Below, piece after piece: positions 53,890 to 62,849 of a stretch of DNA of 64,000 bases. The stretch comes from Burkholderiales bacterium (GTDB lineage: Bacteria; Pseudomonadota; Gammaproteobacteria; Burkholderiales; Burkholderiaceae_C). Where the stretch lies: contig JACPUE010000023.1 in assembly GCA_016192425.1 (NCBI GenBank), forward strand, positions 43,525 through 107,524. Reading direction: 5' to 3'. The number at the start of each line of letters is the position of its first letter. Within the stretch, counting starts at the first letter, position 1. Both the position numbers and the translations under genes were made by a program. The notes below the pieces were generated by a model, which was not told the DNA's origin, searched no databases, and worked only from the letters and a program-made list of their open reading frames with translations.

Positions 53890-54090
53890 ATGGCCGTCAA
53901 GAAATTCCCCAAGGCCCCGGCACACCCCGAGCGCATCTGCTGGGGCTGCGATCTGTATTGCCCCGCCAACGACATGCGCTGCGGCAACGGCTCAGACCGT
54001 ACGCAGCACCCGGCGGAGCTGTTTGGGGACGACTGGGAGGAGTGGGGCACGGCGCCGCCGGAGCAGGAGGCAGGCGCTCCACCACTTTAA
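53890..54090 (+). CDS. DUF3079 small protein
   Basis: A 66-residue protein of the DUF3079 family. The signature is ERICWGCDLYCPANDMRCGN with three conserved cysteines plus one, then RTQHPAELFGDDW. A metal-binding role is likely from the cysteines, but function is unknown. It follows lpdA by 36 nt, and its stop overlaps that of the convergent FRG gene in TTTAA. Confidence 0.88.
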   Translation: MAVKKFPKAPAHPERICWGCDLYCPANDMRCGNGSDRTQHPAELFGDDWEEWGTAPPEQEAGAPPL

Positions 54091-54956
54091 AAGTCCCGGT
54101 CAGAGGGGCTTTGCGGCCAAAAACCTGCGCCATACTTCCCTTCAACCTGCGCCATGCTTCCCTTCATGCGGTTGGGGCTCCTATCCGTCAGGCCTTGCCA
54201 GATGACTTCCAACTCGAAGCGGATCGACTTCGCGAGGCCTTCGAGGTCGGGAAACAACGAGGCGTTGGTGATGTTCATCCGGTACAGCATGCGCAGCCCG
54301 TCTTCGCGGGTGTGGCGCGGGAGAACGATTTTCTTTATCAGTTCGTTCTTCGCCGGGTAGTTGTCCAGAATCCTGTCGATCGGCTTGTCCAGCACCCCGG
54401 GCATCACGAATGTTCCCGACTGGGCGACCAGTCTTTGATCCATCTCCGACGGTTCGCCCATCCAAATCACGTCATGGATGTTCTCGTAGAAATACTTCTC
54501 CAGGTTACCCTTGATTCTGGGGTCAATCTGTTGCCGTGTCAGCGTCGGGTTGGAAAGCGGCGCGGTGTTCCACAGCCGGGGAGTATTGAGGGCGAACACA
54601 GCGCTGTCGCCGACGGCCCGCTCCAGGGCGAAAAATGCGGCGACGAATGGCGATTTCGTGAAGTCGATCAGGCGCGTCGAGCCCCCGTGATGCTGGATCA
54701 TCGCCAGGCAGCGCAGATCGTCCTCCAGCACCCGCGCGTCAGACAGGTAATTGTGCGCCTTGCGGCGGAATATGCGGGTCGCGCGTTCCTCGCGGGCGCG
54801 CCACAGGGCCTTGTCGGGCAAAAAGTCGAGGAGATGCCGGGAAAGGGAACTTAAGGGCGGCCACAAAGCGTTTTCCTGCCCGCGAAACGCCCAGCCGTCC
54901 AGGTCGTGCGTCATTGCGACGTAGTCTTGCCAGTTCGACAGGATGATCGTCTCCAT
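54087..54956 (-). CDS. FRG-domain protein
   Basis: A 289-residue FRG-domain protein. The family motif is GWAFRGQENALWPP near residue 22, then MIQHHGGSTRLIDFTKSPF near 87 and AAFFAL. FRG proteins are of unknown activity and are scattered in mobile and defence-rich regions. The C-terminus is set by a 22-nt tandem duplication (54123-54166): with one unit the frame would read on as FGRKAPLTG into the neighbour gene. Composition is less GC-rich than the pyruvate dehydrogenase genes, fitting recent acquisition. Confidence 0.82.
   Translation of the reverse strand: METIILSNWQDYVAMTHDLDGWAFRGQENALWPPLSSLSRHLLDFLPDKALWRAREERATRIFRRKAHNYLSDARVLEDDLRCLAMIQHHGGSTRLIDFTKSPFVAAFFALERAVGDSAVFALNTPRLWNTAPLSNPTLTRQQIDPRIKGNLEKYFYENIHDVIWMGEPSEMDQRLVAQSGTFVMPGVLDKPIDRILDNYPAKNELIKKIVLPRHTREDGLRMLYRMNITNASLFPDLEGLAKSIRFELEVIWQGLTDRSPNRMKGSMAQVEGKYGAGFWPQSPSDRDF
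54123..54166. repeat. 22-bp tandem duplication at the FRG gene end
   Basis: Two units of ACCTGCGCCAT then RCTTCCCTTCA lie side by side with one difference (A/G). Twenty-two is not a multiple of three, so the duplication changes the host frame. Confidence 0.85.
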
Positions 54957-54988
54957 TGCGTTCCCTTCGAATCAATCCGGCAACGCCG

Positions 54989-55441
54989 CTACTTCAGCAG
55001 CAGGGCCAGCCCGCCGATGACCAAGAACAGGCAGAACGCCCTGGTCAGCGTCGTTTCGTCCACCCGGTGCGCCCATGTCACCCCATACGGTACCCCGGCC
55101 AGACCGCCCAACGCCAACAGCGCGCCGACGCCCCAATCGATGTACCCTGAATGCGCATACTGTGCCAGACTGATGCTGCATCCCGGCAGCGCCAACGCCA
55201 GCCCTAAGCCCTGGGCACGTACTTGCGTTTGTCCGTGAAACAGAACCAGGAGCGGCACCGCCAGCATTGCCCCGCCCACACCGAACAACCCGAGCGATAC
55301 TCCACCGGCAAGCCCCGGCAGCAGGGCCCAGCGGGGATTGAGCGGATCGGCCATTGCCGCCCGTCCTCTGGAAACAAGGATGAAGGCCGCCAAGCCGAGT
55401 AGAAAGGTGCCATACATTTTCTGTAAGGTCAGGCCGGGTAG
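54989..55441 (-). pseudogene. TauE/SafE-type permease, 5'-truncated
   Basis: The last 150 or so residues of a TauE/SafE (DUF81) membrane permease. Segments TLQKMYGTFLLGLAAFILVS, ALLPGLAGGVSLGLFGVGGA (the family's glycine-rich repeat) and GGLAGVPYGVTWAHRVDE are clear. The first half of the family is absent: upstream codons turn into unrelated sequence at about 55441, next to an IS630-like remnant. The open frame continues to 55669 but that part does not belong to the family. A broken gene is the best reading; a start inside (ATG at KMYG) could still give a short membrane protein. Confidence 0.7.
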
Positions 55442-55473
55442 CGACAGCGCCCATGAGGAGTTGTGAACCGCCC

Positions 55474-55660
55474 CGGGCCGCGCAAGACCTTGAAGCCGCG
55501 AACGACATGAGGCTTCAAACCGTGCGCCTGCCAATGTCGCATGACGGTGCTGGCACTGATACCCAAGACCTCGCCCATCTTGCCTGCTTCCACCGCAGTG
55601 GAACCTTGCAGGCGTAAGGCGGGGAGCAGTATCTGGTAAGTCAGCGCTGACGGCACCGGC
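55474..55660 (-). mobile_element. IS630-like transposase remnant
   Basis: A fragment of an IS630-type transposase helix-turn-helix region: KMGEVLGISASTVMRHWQAH followed by GLKPHVVRGFKV matches the usual ...STVQRIWxAHGLKPHxVxTFK pattern. It stops at KVLRGP, where family members continue with the DDE domain. Upstream ALTYQILLPALRLQ is a weaker match. No inverted repeats were seen. Its edge coincides with the truncated permease. Confidence 0.65.
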
Positions 55661-55689
55661 TGGTGACAATGTTGATATGTCCCTTGATG

Positions 55690-55940
55690 CGAGGATCGAT
55701 CAGGAAATTTGCGCACGCTGATCTTGCCGATGGCCTGGGCGGTGGAATTGATGTCCGCGTTGGTGAAATTCAGGGAAACGGCATCCTCGCCGTCGGTGAA
55801 GCCGATCAGGCGCAAGGTGGGCGTGGCTGAAGTGGCATTCGAGGAGTTTTCGCCAAACAGGCGCACTGCAGCGATGGCGTTTGCGGCGCGCGCCGTAAGC
55901 CGCGCATGTCCGCCAAGTGTAGTTGGCGCCATTCCATGGG
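55690..55940 (-). other. Unrecognised coding-like fragment
   Basis: The same minus-strand frame holds ATPTLRLIGFTDGEDAVSLN and FTNADINSTAQAIGKISV, which look like real protein, but no start or family could be found. It is cut by the IS630-like fragment on one side and merges with the beta-lactamase-fold gene end on the other. Probably a leftover of a lost gene. Confidence 0.4.
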
Positions 55941-55945
55941 CAAGC

Positions 55946-57823
55946 TTAGCTCGCCCGCCGCAGGCGTACGCCGTTGTAGATAACGTATTCGCCTCGCTCA
56001 TCCCGCCCGAAGCGCAGGATTTCATTGAAGTGTCGCCCAAGCCCGGCGATGGCGGCGAGGTCATCCGATTCAGGGCGCACGAGGAAAGTGGTGGACAAAC
56101 CGCTTTCCATCGGAATGCGCGGGTCGATGGCGAGGAAGCCGCCGAATTCCTTGAGCTCGATGCGTTCCACGATCTCCCGGGATTGCCCGTCGGTCGGGAC
56201 GTACACGCCCAGTCTCTGGCGCCAGTTGTCCGCGATGGTGTAGGGGCGGATTCGCTCGCCCAGCAGGTAGCGGCCGTAACCGTTGTGTTCGAGAATCAGG
56301 TCGTGCCCGCCGATCTGCTGGAACGAGAACCACCGCTCCTTGTCATCCGTCGCCAGCTTGAACAATCCTCCCTCGTGTGGCGCGAGCGGGATGAGGGTCT
56401 CAGCGTCCTGAACGAAGAACAGGCTGCCGTCGCTGAAGACGATTGGTACCACACCGGAGTCGCCCATGTAAAGACCCGCCATGGCAAGAAGCCCGGGATC
56501 GGTGTCGGACAATGGGCGGGCCGTGGGCGCGGGGGGGTCGACGAGGTCGATGCCGTGCTTGGCCTTGAGCGCCCGGCGCAGGGTTTCGCGGGCGATCCTG
56601 GGGACCAGGGACTCGCCGCTTTCTGTGTTGGCCATGACGGCCACGGCCAGTCCGTATTCCGGCAGGATGGCCAGGTAGGTGTGGTGGTAGACCGTATCGC
56701 CGTCATGGTAGGCAAGCTGGATGGAGCGCCCGTCGGCTCCCCGCAGTTGCTCCAGTTCCCAGGTCAGGCCGATGCGGAAGTCGAAATCCAGGGGTACGGC
56801 GCCGTTCTGGCGCCGCAGCATCTCGCGCACCGAGGCCGGCTGCAGCAATTGCCTGCCGTTGTGCTTCCCCTCGTTCAACATGGCCATGGCAAACCGGCTC
56901 AGGTCGTTTACCGATGTGCGCAGGCCGCCGCCCGCGACACCGTTGGCAAGCCAGAACGGGGGCATGTCCCCTGGCAGGAGGCTCCCGTAGTGTTTGGCCA
57001 TGCGGTCGGCGAAGCGGGGATTTGCATGGAATGCCGAGCTGCTCATCCCCAGCGGCGCCAGGACGCGCTGCTCCATGTAGGCGACGAACTCCAGGCCGGA
57101 GGCCACTTCGACAGCGCGCCCCAGGACTGTGAAACCGACATTCGAGTAGGCGTGGATGTGGTCCGGCGGGTAGGCCGGGTATTCGTCCGCCAGCCAGGCG
57201 ACCTGGGCGGCAAGGGAAGTCGGCACCGGGGCGAACGCGTCCCGGTCGAGGTCCCCGGGCAGGCCGGAATGGTGGGTGAGGAGATTGCGCAAGGTGATCG
57301 GGGCAGCGTTGGCAAAGCGGGCTCTCGTCCGGAAGCCTGGAACGGCCTCCTCAATCGGGCGATCGAGCTGCAGCCGCCCGCTCTCGGTAAGCTGCATGAT
57401 GGCGGCGGCGGTGAACACCTTGCTCACCGATCCCGCTTCGTACAGGGTGTCGGGGTCGGCGGGGATTCTCGCCTCGGCGTCGGCCATGCCGAAACCTCGC
57501 TTCCACACGATGCTTTGGTCGTCCACCAGGGCGATGCTCAGACCTTGCACCTGCAGGTTCTGCATGCCGCTTTCGATGGCGCGCGAGACCTCGCGCTGCA
57601 GTTCGCCGTAATCGTGGGTGGGCGCCGCCACCACATGCTCTCCGCCGTCGCTGCCGCCGCAGCCGACGAGCAGTAGGCCAAGGCCGAAGGCCGCCAGCCA
57701 ACTGGCGGCTCCGCGTCGATGGGATGCGCGGCAGGGTTCGGAGGATGCGGTAGGCCGCGGCAATGCGGTGCGGCGCATGCCAGGCACAGTGACGAAGTGT
57801 GGGCAGAAAGTATGGATGGTCAT
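55946..57823 (-). CDS. Beta-lactamase-fold serine hydrolase lipoprotein
   Basis: A 625-residue protein of the class C/AmpH-like serine hydrolase family. After a long N-terminal stretch comes a membrane segment with lipobox (AAFGLGLLLVGCGGSDGG). SxxK is in EAGSVSKVFTAAAIMQL, the YxN motif is HAYSNVGFTVLG, and a C-terminal beta-rich domain of about 230 residues follows. Such proteins cleave peptides or esters in the periplasm rather than drugs. Starts at 57823 or 57778 are both possible; neither has a strong ribosome-binding site. Gene lies in the accessory region. Confidence 0.85.
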   Translation of the reverse strand: MTIHTFCPHFVTVPGMRRTALPRPTASSEPCRASHRRGAASWLAAFGLGLLLVGCGGSDGGEHVVAAPTHDYGELQREVSRAIESGMQNLQVQGLSIALVDDQSIVWKRGFGMADAEARIPADPDTLYEAGSVSKVFTAAAIMQLTESGRLQLDRPIEEAVPGFRTRARFANAAPITLRNLLTHHSGLPGDLDRDAFAPVPTSLAAQVAWLADEYPAYPPDHIHAYSNVGFTVLGRAVEVASGLEFVAYMEQRVLAPLGMSSSAFHANPRFADRMAKHYGSLLPGDMPPFWLANGVAGGGLRTSVNDLSRFAMAMLNEGKHNGRQLLQPASVREMLRRQNGAVPLDFDFRIGLTWELEQLRGADGRSIQLAYHDGDTVYHHTYLAILPEYGLAVAVMANTESGESLVPRIARETLRRALKAKHGIDLVDPPAPTARPLSDTDPGLLAMAGLYMGDSGVVPIVFSDGSLFFVQDAETLIPLAPHEGGLFKLATDDKERWFSFQQIGGHDLILEHNGYGRYLLGERIRPYTIADNWRQRLGVYVPTDGQSREIVERIELKEFGGFLAIDPRIPMESGLSTTFLVRPESDDLAAIAGLGRHFNEILRFGRDERGEYVIYNGVRLRRAS

Positions 57824-57943
57824 TGCTGTAGGTTCTTCAGTAAGAATGGTGGTGCCGGATCGGCCACGACTGTTACCTAGGGACAAGTTCACTGAATGGG
57901 TTGGGGCAACGAGACTGCTGGGCTGCAGCGTAGCTGTGGCTGC

Positions 57944-59176
57944 TCATCGAGCCTTTCCTGGCAGCACCTCGACCGTCATCGACACACTTTGCTGCTCGCG
58001 GCTTTTCAGGCCTATGAAGGGTCGCAGCCATCCTAGCCATCTCCAGCGCCGCAACCCCTCGAAGGCGAGCAAACTGAGCATCACCGTGCCCAGCACCAGG
58101 ACAAACGCCTCCAGCCATACGTCCAGCACCGCCGAGCGCAGCCAATGCGCCAACAGGATGATCAAAGTCTGGTGCAAGATATACAAGGGGAATACGGCCT
58201 CGGTTAGGTAGCGGCGCGCGGCATTGTCCACGTTCATGTGTTGGCGCGCGAAGCCCAGCGCCGCGAGCATGGCGCACCATTGCATCAAGCTATGCACCAG
58301 CGCAGCCAGCCAAGGCGGTGCCGCCATGCCTTGACCACGCGCCCATTCCATCAGCGCCCAGGCCGCAATAGCTAACAGCAGCGTCAGCCAACGGCATTCC
58401 TGCGCCGTGGTCGCCAACGCACCAGCACGTGCCAACACGGCGCCAAACAGGAACATCGGCAAATACTGCGCATGGGCAAACCAGTCGTCAGCCAGCGCAT
58501 GCGTGACCGGAAACTGTCTAGCCAGGCCCAGGCGTGTGGCTACCAGCCACAGCAGTGGCCACAGCAGCAAGCCCCAACTGGACAAGGGTTTGCTCAGTGT
58601 GGCTGCCAACGCATCGATCAGGCGCGGCCAGCGCCGCAGCACAACCCACAGCAGCACGGTGTAGCCAAACAGATAGGGCAGGTACCACAGGTGGTTCCAG
58701 GTCGGAAGAATCAGGCAACCTGCGCCGGACTCGCAAAACTGGTGCCCGAGGCGCCAAGGGCGCAGGTAGACAGAAAGAAATTCAAGGTAGCTGCCATCAA
58801 ATGCGAAGCGGCGCATCACCTCCAGATAGGACTGCGGTGGCACCACCACCAGCACCCCAAACAGCAGCGGCCACAACAGCCGAGCGCTGCGTTCGCGCAG
58901 CGCAGCACCATCGGCCCCGTGTCGGCGCCACATCAGTGCGGTGGCAGCGCCCGAGATCAGAAACAATAGATCCATACGCCAGGGTGATAACAGCCGCATC
59001 CAGGGCTCGATCACGGTGCCCATGTGCGGACTTTTGATGTGCCAATCCCAGGTGACGTAGTACATGCCCACGTGGAAGACTACCAGTAGGCCAAAGGCCA
59101 GGATACGCAGCCAATCCAGATAGAACTGGCGTGCGCCGTCTTCGCGAACCGTTGTGAGTGAGGGGAAATTACGCAT
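57944..59176 (-). CDS. Acyltransferase-3-family membrane protein
   Basis: A 410-residue integral membrane acyltransferase (OafA/OpgC-like). YLDWLRILAFGLLVVFHVGM near the N-terminus holds the conserved R and H of the family, and about ten membrane helices follow, ending YILHQTLIILLAHWL. Such enzymes O-acylate sugars or glucans at the inner membrane. ATG 59176 (MRNFPSL) is preferred. The 177 nt up to the next gene hold nothing recognisable. Confidence 0.88.
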   Translation of the reverse strand: MRNFPSLTTVREDGARQFYLDWLRILAFGLLVVFHVGMYYVTWDWHIKSPHMGTVIEPWMRLLSPWRMDLLFLISGAATALMWRRHGADGAALRERSARLLWPLLFGVLVVVPPQSYLEVMRRFAFDGSYLEFLSVYLRPWRLGHQFCESGAGCLILPTWNHLWYLPYLFGYTVLLWVVLRRWPRLIDALAATLSKPLSSWGLLLWPLLWLVATRLGLARQFPVTHALADDWFAHAQYLPMFLFGAVLARAGALATTAQECRWLTLLLAIAAWALMEWARGQGMAAPPWLAALVHSLMQWCAMLAALGFARQHMNVDNAARRYLTEAVFPLYILHQTLIILLAHWLRSAVLDVWLEAFVLVLGTVMLSLLAFEGLRRWRWLGWLRPFIGLKSREQQSVSMTVEVLPGKAR

Positions 59177-59353
59177 GGGGTGATCCGTTTGGGGAAGCAA
59201 CCCTATCAGCGTAGGCCCCGCCAACCCCGTGGACAAGCGGTGCGGGGTAGGTCGGTTCGGCACAGGGGTGAATCGGACACCAAGCCTTGAACGGCTAGAA
59301 AATGGGGCCTCTTGTGGGGAATGAGCGGCCGTGTCGGATGGCCAATCAAGCTC

Positions 59354-60067
59354 TCAGTCCGGCGCGCCCAAACTTGCCATTAACGCAGTGCGGTATTGCC
59401 GACTGCACGGCACTTGCGCGCCGCCACGCAGCAGCACCGTCGCGTCGCCCTTGGCCAGGCGCCGTACCTGCACCACCCGCGCCAGTGCCACCGCCGCACC
59501 GCGGTGGGTGCGCACAAAGCCCGACCCCAAATCCGCTAACAGTCCAACCAGCGTGCGGCGCATCAGCGGCGCACCGTGCGCGTGGTGCACCACTACGTAG
59601 TTGTCGGCCGCCTGCAACCAATCGATGTCGGCCACTCGCACGATGTGCATGCGTCCCAGGTCGGCGATCAGCAATTGGGATGGTGGCCGCGGCGCCGTTC
59701 CACGCCTTGGCGCATTCAATTGAGCGCGCAGCCGATCTACGGTGCGAGCCAGCCGTTCGGGCTCAACCGGTTTGAGCAAGTAGTCCACCGCATCGGTGTC
59801 AAAGGCCTGGGCAGCATAGTGGTCGTAAGCGGTCACAAAGACCAGCGTGGGCGCGGGCTCCGGCAGCGAGGCGGCCACATCCAACCCATTGAGGCCGGGC
59901 ATCTGCACATCCAACAACACCACGTCCGGTCGCAACGAGGCCACCATCTGTAGCGCTTCGTGGCCATCACGCGCCTGCCCCACCACCTGCACCTCGGCAA
60001 AGGCCTGCAGCAGGCGCTGCAGGCGCGCGCGCGCCGGAGCTTCGTCGTCCACGATCAGCACGCGCAT
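59354..60067 (-). CDS. LytTR-family response regulator
   Basis: A 237-residue regulator. Receiver domain with D53 (VVLLDVQMPGLNG), FVTAYDHYAAQAFD and the lysine in YLLKPVEP, then a LytTR DNA-binding domain (IDWLQAADNYVVVHHAHG; FVRTHRGAAVALARV). It overlaps the kinase gene by 13 bases, so the two form an operon. The acyltransferase gene downstream on the same strand could be a target, though nothing proves it. Confidence 0.92.
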   Translation of the reverse strand: MRVLIVDDEAPARARLQRLLQAFAEVQVVGQARDGHEALQMVASLRPDVVLLDVQMPGLNGLDVAASLPEPAPTLVFVTAYDHYAAQAFDTDAVDYLLKPVEPERLARTVDRLRAQLNAPRRGTAPRPPSQLLIADLGRMHIVRVADIDWLQAADNYVVVHHAHGAPLMRRTLVGLLADLGSGFVRTHRGAAVALARVVQVRRLAKGDATVLLRGGAQVPCSRQYRTALMASLGAPD

Positions 60068-61146
60068 GGCAACTCGATCACCGCCAAAACGCCACCCTGT
60101 GGCACAGCCTGCACACTTAGACTGGCCAGTGCGCCATAACGGGCGAGCAGACGTTGGCGCAAGTTGCCCAGGCCCACTCCTTCGGTCGGCTTGGCTGTCA
60201 ATTGTCCTGCGTCGTCCTGCACTTCCAGGCGCAAACGATCGGCATGGCGGCTGGCGCGCACCACCACGGTGGTCATCTCGGTGCGCCGCTCTACCCCATG
60301 GCGAAAGGCGTTCTCCAGCAGCGGTTGCAAGACCAAAGTAGGCACAACGCAAGCATCCAGGCCGGGCGCAATGTCAAAACGCAAATCCACCCGATCGGCA
60401 AAACGCTGGCACATGATGGCGGCGTAGGCGCGCAGCAGTCGCAACTCGTCGTCCAGACAGGTCTGCGGGCTGCGCGCAAGATCGGTGGTGGCGCGCAGTA
60501 AGGACGCCAACTGGGTCAACAGGCGTTCCGCTAGGGCCGGGTTGGGCTCAATGGTTGCGGCCACGGTGTTGATGGCGTTGAACAAGAAATGTGGCTCGAT
60601 CTGTTGCGTGAGCTGCAGCAACCGCGCCTCTTGCGCCAGCGCGCGCTCGTGCGAGAGTCGAAGCTGCGCCTGGCTCAAGGCGGCGTAAGAGCGTAGTCCG
60701 AAAACTACCGCCGTAAACATCAGGTAAAACATCGCGAACTTGAGCATTTCGTAGCGAAACACCACGCCCCAGGGCTCGTGCTGGTAACGCAGTTCAAGCA
60801 GCGCGTAGACGCCATGACGCAAGGCAAACACCAGCGCCACAAACAGCGGCGCAATCAGAGGCAAGCCCGCCAAGCTGCGCCCAAACCAGCGCCAGGGCTG
60901 CGACAGCAAGGCATCCAGGTGTGTGGCGCGGCGCCACTGCGCCCACGCAATGAGACTGGCCACCAACAGCGAGCTACCGTCCCAAAGCACCGGTTTCCAC
61001 AAGTCTGTGCCACCTTGGCGCAGGTAGTCTTGCACACCTACCGTGGTCAGCAAGACGCAGAAGCTGATCCACGCCAGGGCAAATCCCAGCACCGGCACGG
61101 GCGGCGCGTCACGGGCAACCGGAGGGGCAGTCGACGGGGTGGGCAT
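60055..61146 (-). CDS. LytS/YehU-type sensor histidine kinase
   Basis: A 363-residue kinase with four membrane helices in residues 20-160 and a His_kinase domain of the LytS type. The phosphoacceptor is in QQIEPHFLFNAINTVAATIE near residue 187, and the ATP-binding end is GVGLGNLRQRLLARYG. The start is ATG 61146; the frame continues upstream without support. No extracytoplasmic sensor domain is present, so the membrane part itself must sense. Confidence 0.9.
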   Translation of the reverse strand: MPTPSTAPPVARDAPPVPVLGFALAWISFCVLLTTVGVQDYLRQGGTDLWKPVLWDGSSLLVASLIAWAQWRRATHLDALLSQPWRWFGRSLAGLPLIAPLFVALVFALRHGVYALLELRYQHEPWGVVFRYEMLKFAMFYLMFTAVVFGLRSYAALSQAQLRLSHERALAQEARLLQLTQQIEPHFLFNAINTVAATIEPNPALAERLLTQLASLLRATTDLARSPQTCLDDELRLLRAYAAIMCQRFADRVDLRFDIAPGLDACVVPTLVLQPLLENAFRHGVERRTEMTTVVVRASRHADRLRLEVQDDAGQLTAKPTEGVGLGNLRQRLLARYGALASLSVQAVPQGGVLAVIELPCAC

Positions 61147-61278
61147 CACACACCGAAGTTTAGATTCAGCCGAGCCGGGTACCCTCAATCGCGGGGCGAA
61201 GCGGGTGTCCGGTGGGGCGAACCGCCTGCTGCGACCCAAAGTTGGGCTGGTGATCTGGAGGGCTGGTAGTCTTGGGGC

Positions 61279-61470
61279 ATGAATGAACACAAGGATGCCA
61301 AGGCGCGCTGCAAGACCACCAACTGGGCGGCGTGCAACGCCGCACTCAAAGCCCGAGGGTCGCTGACGATTTGGTTGGACGAAGACATGCAGTGGTACGC
61401 ACCAGCCAGTGGCACACGTGGGCGTCCGCGAGTTTTCCGACGTGACGATCCAGTTTTGCTTGAGTATCAA
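61279..61470 (+). pseudogene. IS5-like transposase remnant with frameshift
   Basis: The N-terminal piece of an IS5-type transposase. CKTTNWAACNAALKARGSLT and WLDEDMQWYAPASGTRGRPR match the family's KTTDWAAYNxALxxRGSLxIWxD opening. The next words FSDVTIQFCLSIK are in the +1 frame, so one base was lost near 61436. After that similarity ends. The 61147-61278 and 61570-61758 stretches beside it hold no gene. Confidence 0.75.
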
Positions 61471-61758
61471 GCGCCTGCGTCCGGGGTTGGGGTCATCTCG
61501 TCGCCCTTCCGACTTGCGCAACAAAGCCCCTTGCAGCTGGCAAACAAACTGTTGCGTGATCAAACGTAACGCGCGGCAAACCCGCACCAGCATTGGATTT
61601 CATGCCGAATCCTCCCAAGCGCTGGCAGGCCAATATCGATGAAATCCCTGGGGATGCGCGCCCTACTAGGAATCACCCATATAGCGCCATATTCCCTCCA
61701 CAGTCACACTTGCCGCTTTGCAAGTTTCCAACACGGCAAGATTTTGGAAGGAATGCCA

Positions 61759-62424
61759 ATGAACATCACTGCCACCTCGGGCGCGGGCGCCATGCTCGCT
61801 GCTGCAACCGCCAGCAATGACATCACTATCAAGGACGGCTTCATCGCTGATCCGCGCGTCGTAGACAAGCGCGTGGTCGAGTTGGAGCATGGTGCAATGA
61901 CCAAAGTGGATGCCATCGTGCTGCACCAGACCGACAGCAGTACGATGAACCTTGACCATGCCAAGGCTGACGGCATTGGTGCACACTTCTACATCGAGAA
62001 GGACGGCACCATCTACCAGACAGCACGCCTTGACCAGAGTGTCTACAGTGTGGGCAAGATCCGCTCCAGGTGCGATGACGCCCACACCTGCAGCAAGGAC
62101 GAGAAGACGGCAATCGACAAGATCATGCAATCCAAGGCCAGCTACGGCTCCAAGGTGAAGGAGCTCAACACCCACGAGCAAGCCAAGGCCTACCCTGACC
62201 GCTACCCGACCAACGGCGACTCCATCGCCATTGAGGTGGTGGGTAAGTTTGATGTGAAGACCAAGCTGTTCGAGCGACCCACTGCCGAGCAAACCGAATC
62301 GCTGAAGTGGCTGACCAAGGCGCTGGCCAACCACTACCACCTCGACCTCCAGAGCGACGTGTTCCGCCACGCCGACATCTCCTACAAACAGGCGGATGAG
62401 GCCAAGGGCCTGGTTTTCCAATGA
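61759..62424 (+). CDS. Cytoplasmic N-acetylmuramoyl-L-alanine amidase, candidate effector
   Basis: A 221-residue Amidase_2/PGRP-fold protein that would cut the bond between muramic acid and the peptide stem of peptidoglycan. The zinc ligands are visible as H56 (AIVLHQTDSS), H204 (FRHADIS) and D213 (KQADEAKG); HFYIEKDGTIYQTARLDQ is the core. It has no signal peptide, although the N-terminal 20 residues are small and Ala/Thr-rich. ATG 61759 follows GGAAGGA; frame upstream is not supported. The next gene overlaps by ATGA and encodes a secreted small protein, as in type VI effector-immunity pairs. No secretion genes are in view. Confidence 0.82.
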   Translation: MNITATSGAGAMLAAATASNDITIKDGFIADPRVVDKRVVELEHGAMTKVDAIVLHQTDSSTMNLDHAKADGIGAHFYIEKDGTIYQTARLDQSVYSVGKIRSRCDDAHTCSKDEKTAIDKIMQSKASYGSKVKELNTHEQAKAYPDRYPTNGDSIAIEVVGKFDVKTKLFERPTAEQTESLKWLTKALANHYHLDLQSDVFRHADISYKQADEAKGLVFQ

Positions 62425-62789
62425 GGTGGGTACTGGCAGCGGCATTGTGGTGTGCGGCTTGTGCAGGGCCGGTAGTGGCGCTGGCTGCGCAGCCAGCGCT
62501 GCATTGGGTGCAAAGCGTGGCGGTGAAGGAGGGCGAGCGCAACAGCTGCGATGCCCCGCACTTTGGCGAGGCAGAGCTCAAAGCCTATTTCCTGCGTGAT
62601 GCCAGGCGCGTGCCGGAAGAGGGCTTTGCCCATCGCGACTGGGCTGGCTGCTATGCCGAGGGATTTGCGCTGGATGCCCGGGGGCGGCGCCAGCTCAGCT
62701 GGCAGCTTGATCTGTTGGGTACTGGCGTGCTCACTTGGGCCGACGGCCGTGTTGAGCGCTTCGCGTGCGAGGAGTGCCTGAGTCAATAA
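62421..62789 (+). CDS. Secreted small protein, candidate immunity partner
   Basis: A 122-residue protein with a signal peptide (VLAAALWCAACAGPVVALAA) and a mature domain with four cysteines (NSCDAP, WAGCYAEG, FACEEC). Motifs FGEAELKAYFLRDARRVPEE and LSWQLDLLGTGVLTWADG recall small periplasmic proteins beside amidase effectors. It begins four bases inside the amidase gene, so both are made together, and it would sit where the amidase acts. The family is unnamed to me; the immunity role is inferred. Confidence 0.7.
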   Translation: MRWVLAAALWCAACAGPVVALAAQPALHWVQSVAVKEGERNSCDAPHFGEAELKAYFLRDARRVPEEGFAHRDWAGCYAEGFALDARGRRQLSWQLDLLGTGVLTWADGRVERFACEECLSQ

Positions 62790-62849
62790 GCGCTGGAATC
62801 CCCGCATCGCAGTAGGATCAAGGCTGTTTCTTTCGAAGGAGCGGCGGCC

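Noticed and set aside
55709..57676. A 655-codon plus-strand frame opposite the beta-lactamase-fold gene
   Set aside because: The minus strand has SxxK, YxN and a lipobox; the plus frame has none.
58355..58390. An AATAGCTAACAGCAGCG stretch in the acyltransferase gene, thought to be another element copy
   Set aside because: It shares only ATAGC with the core; the GCGC and GGGCG blocks are missing at the required spacing.
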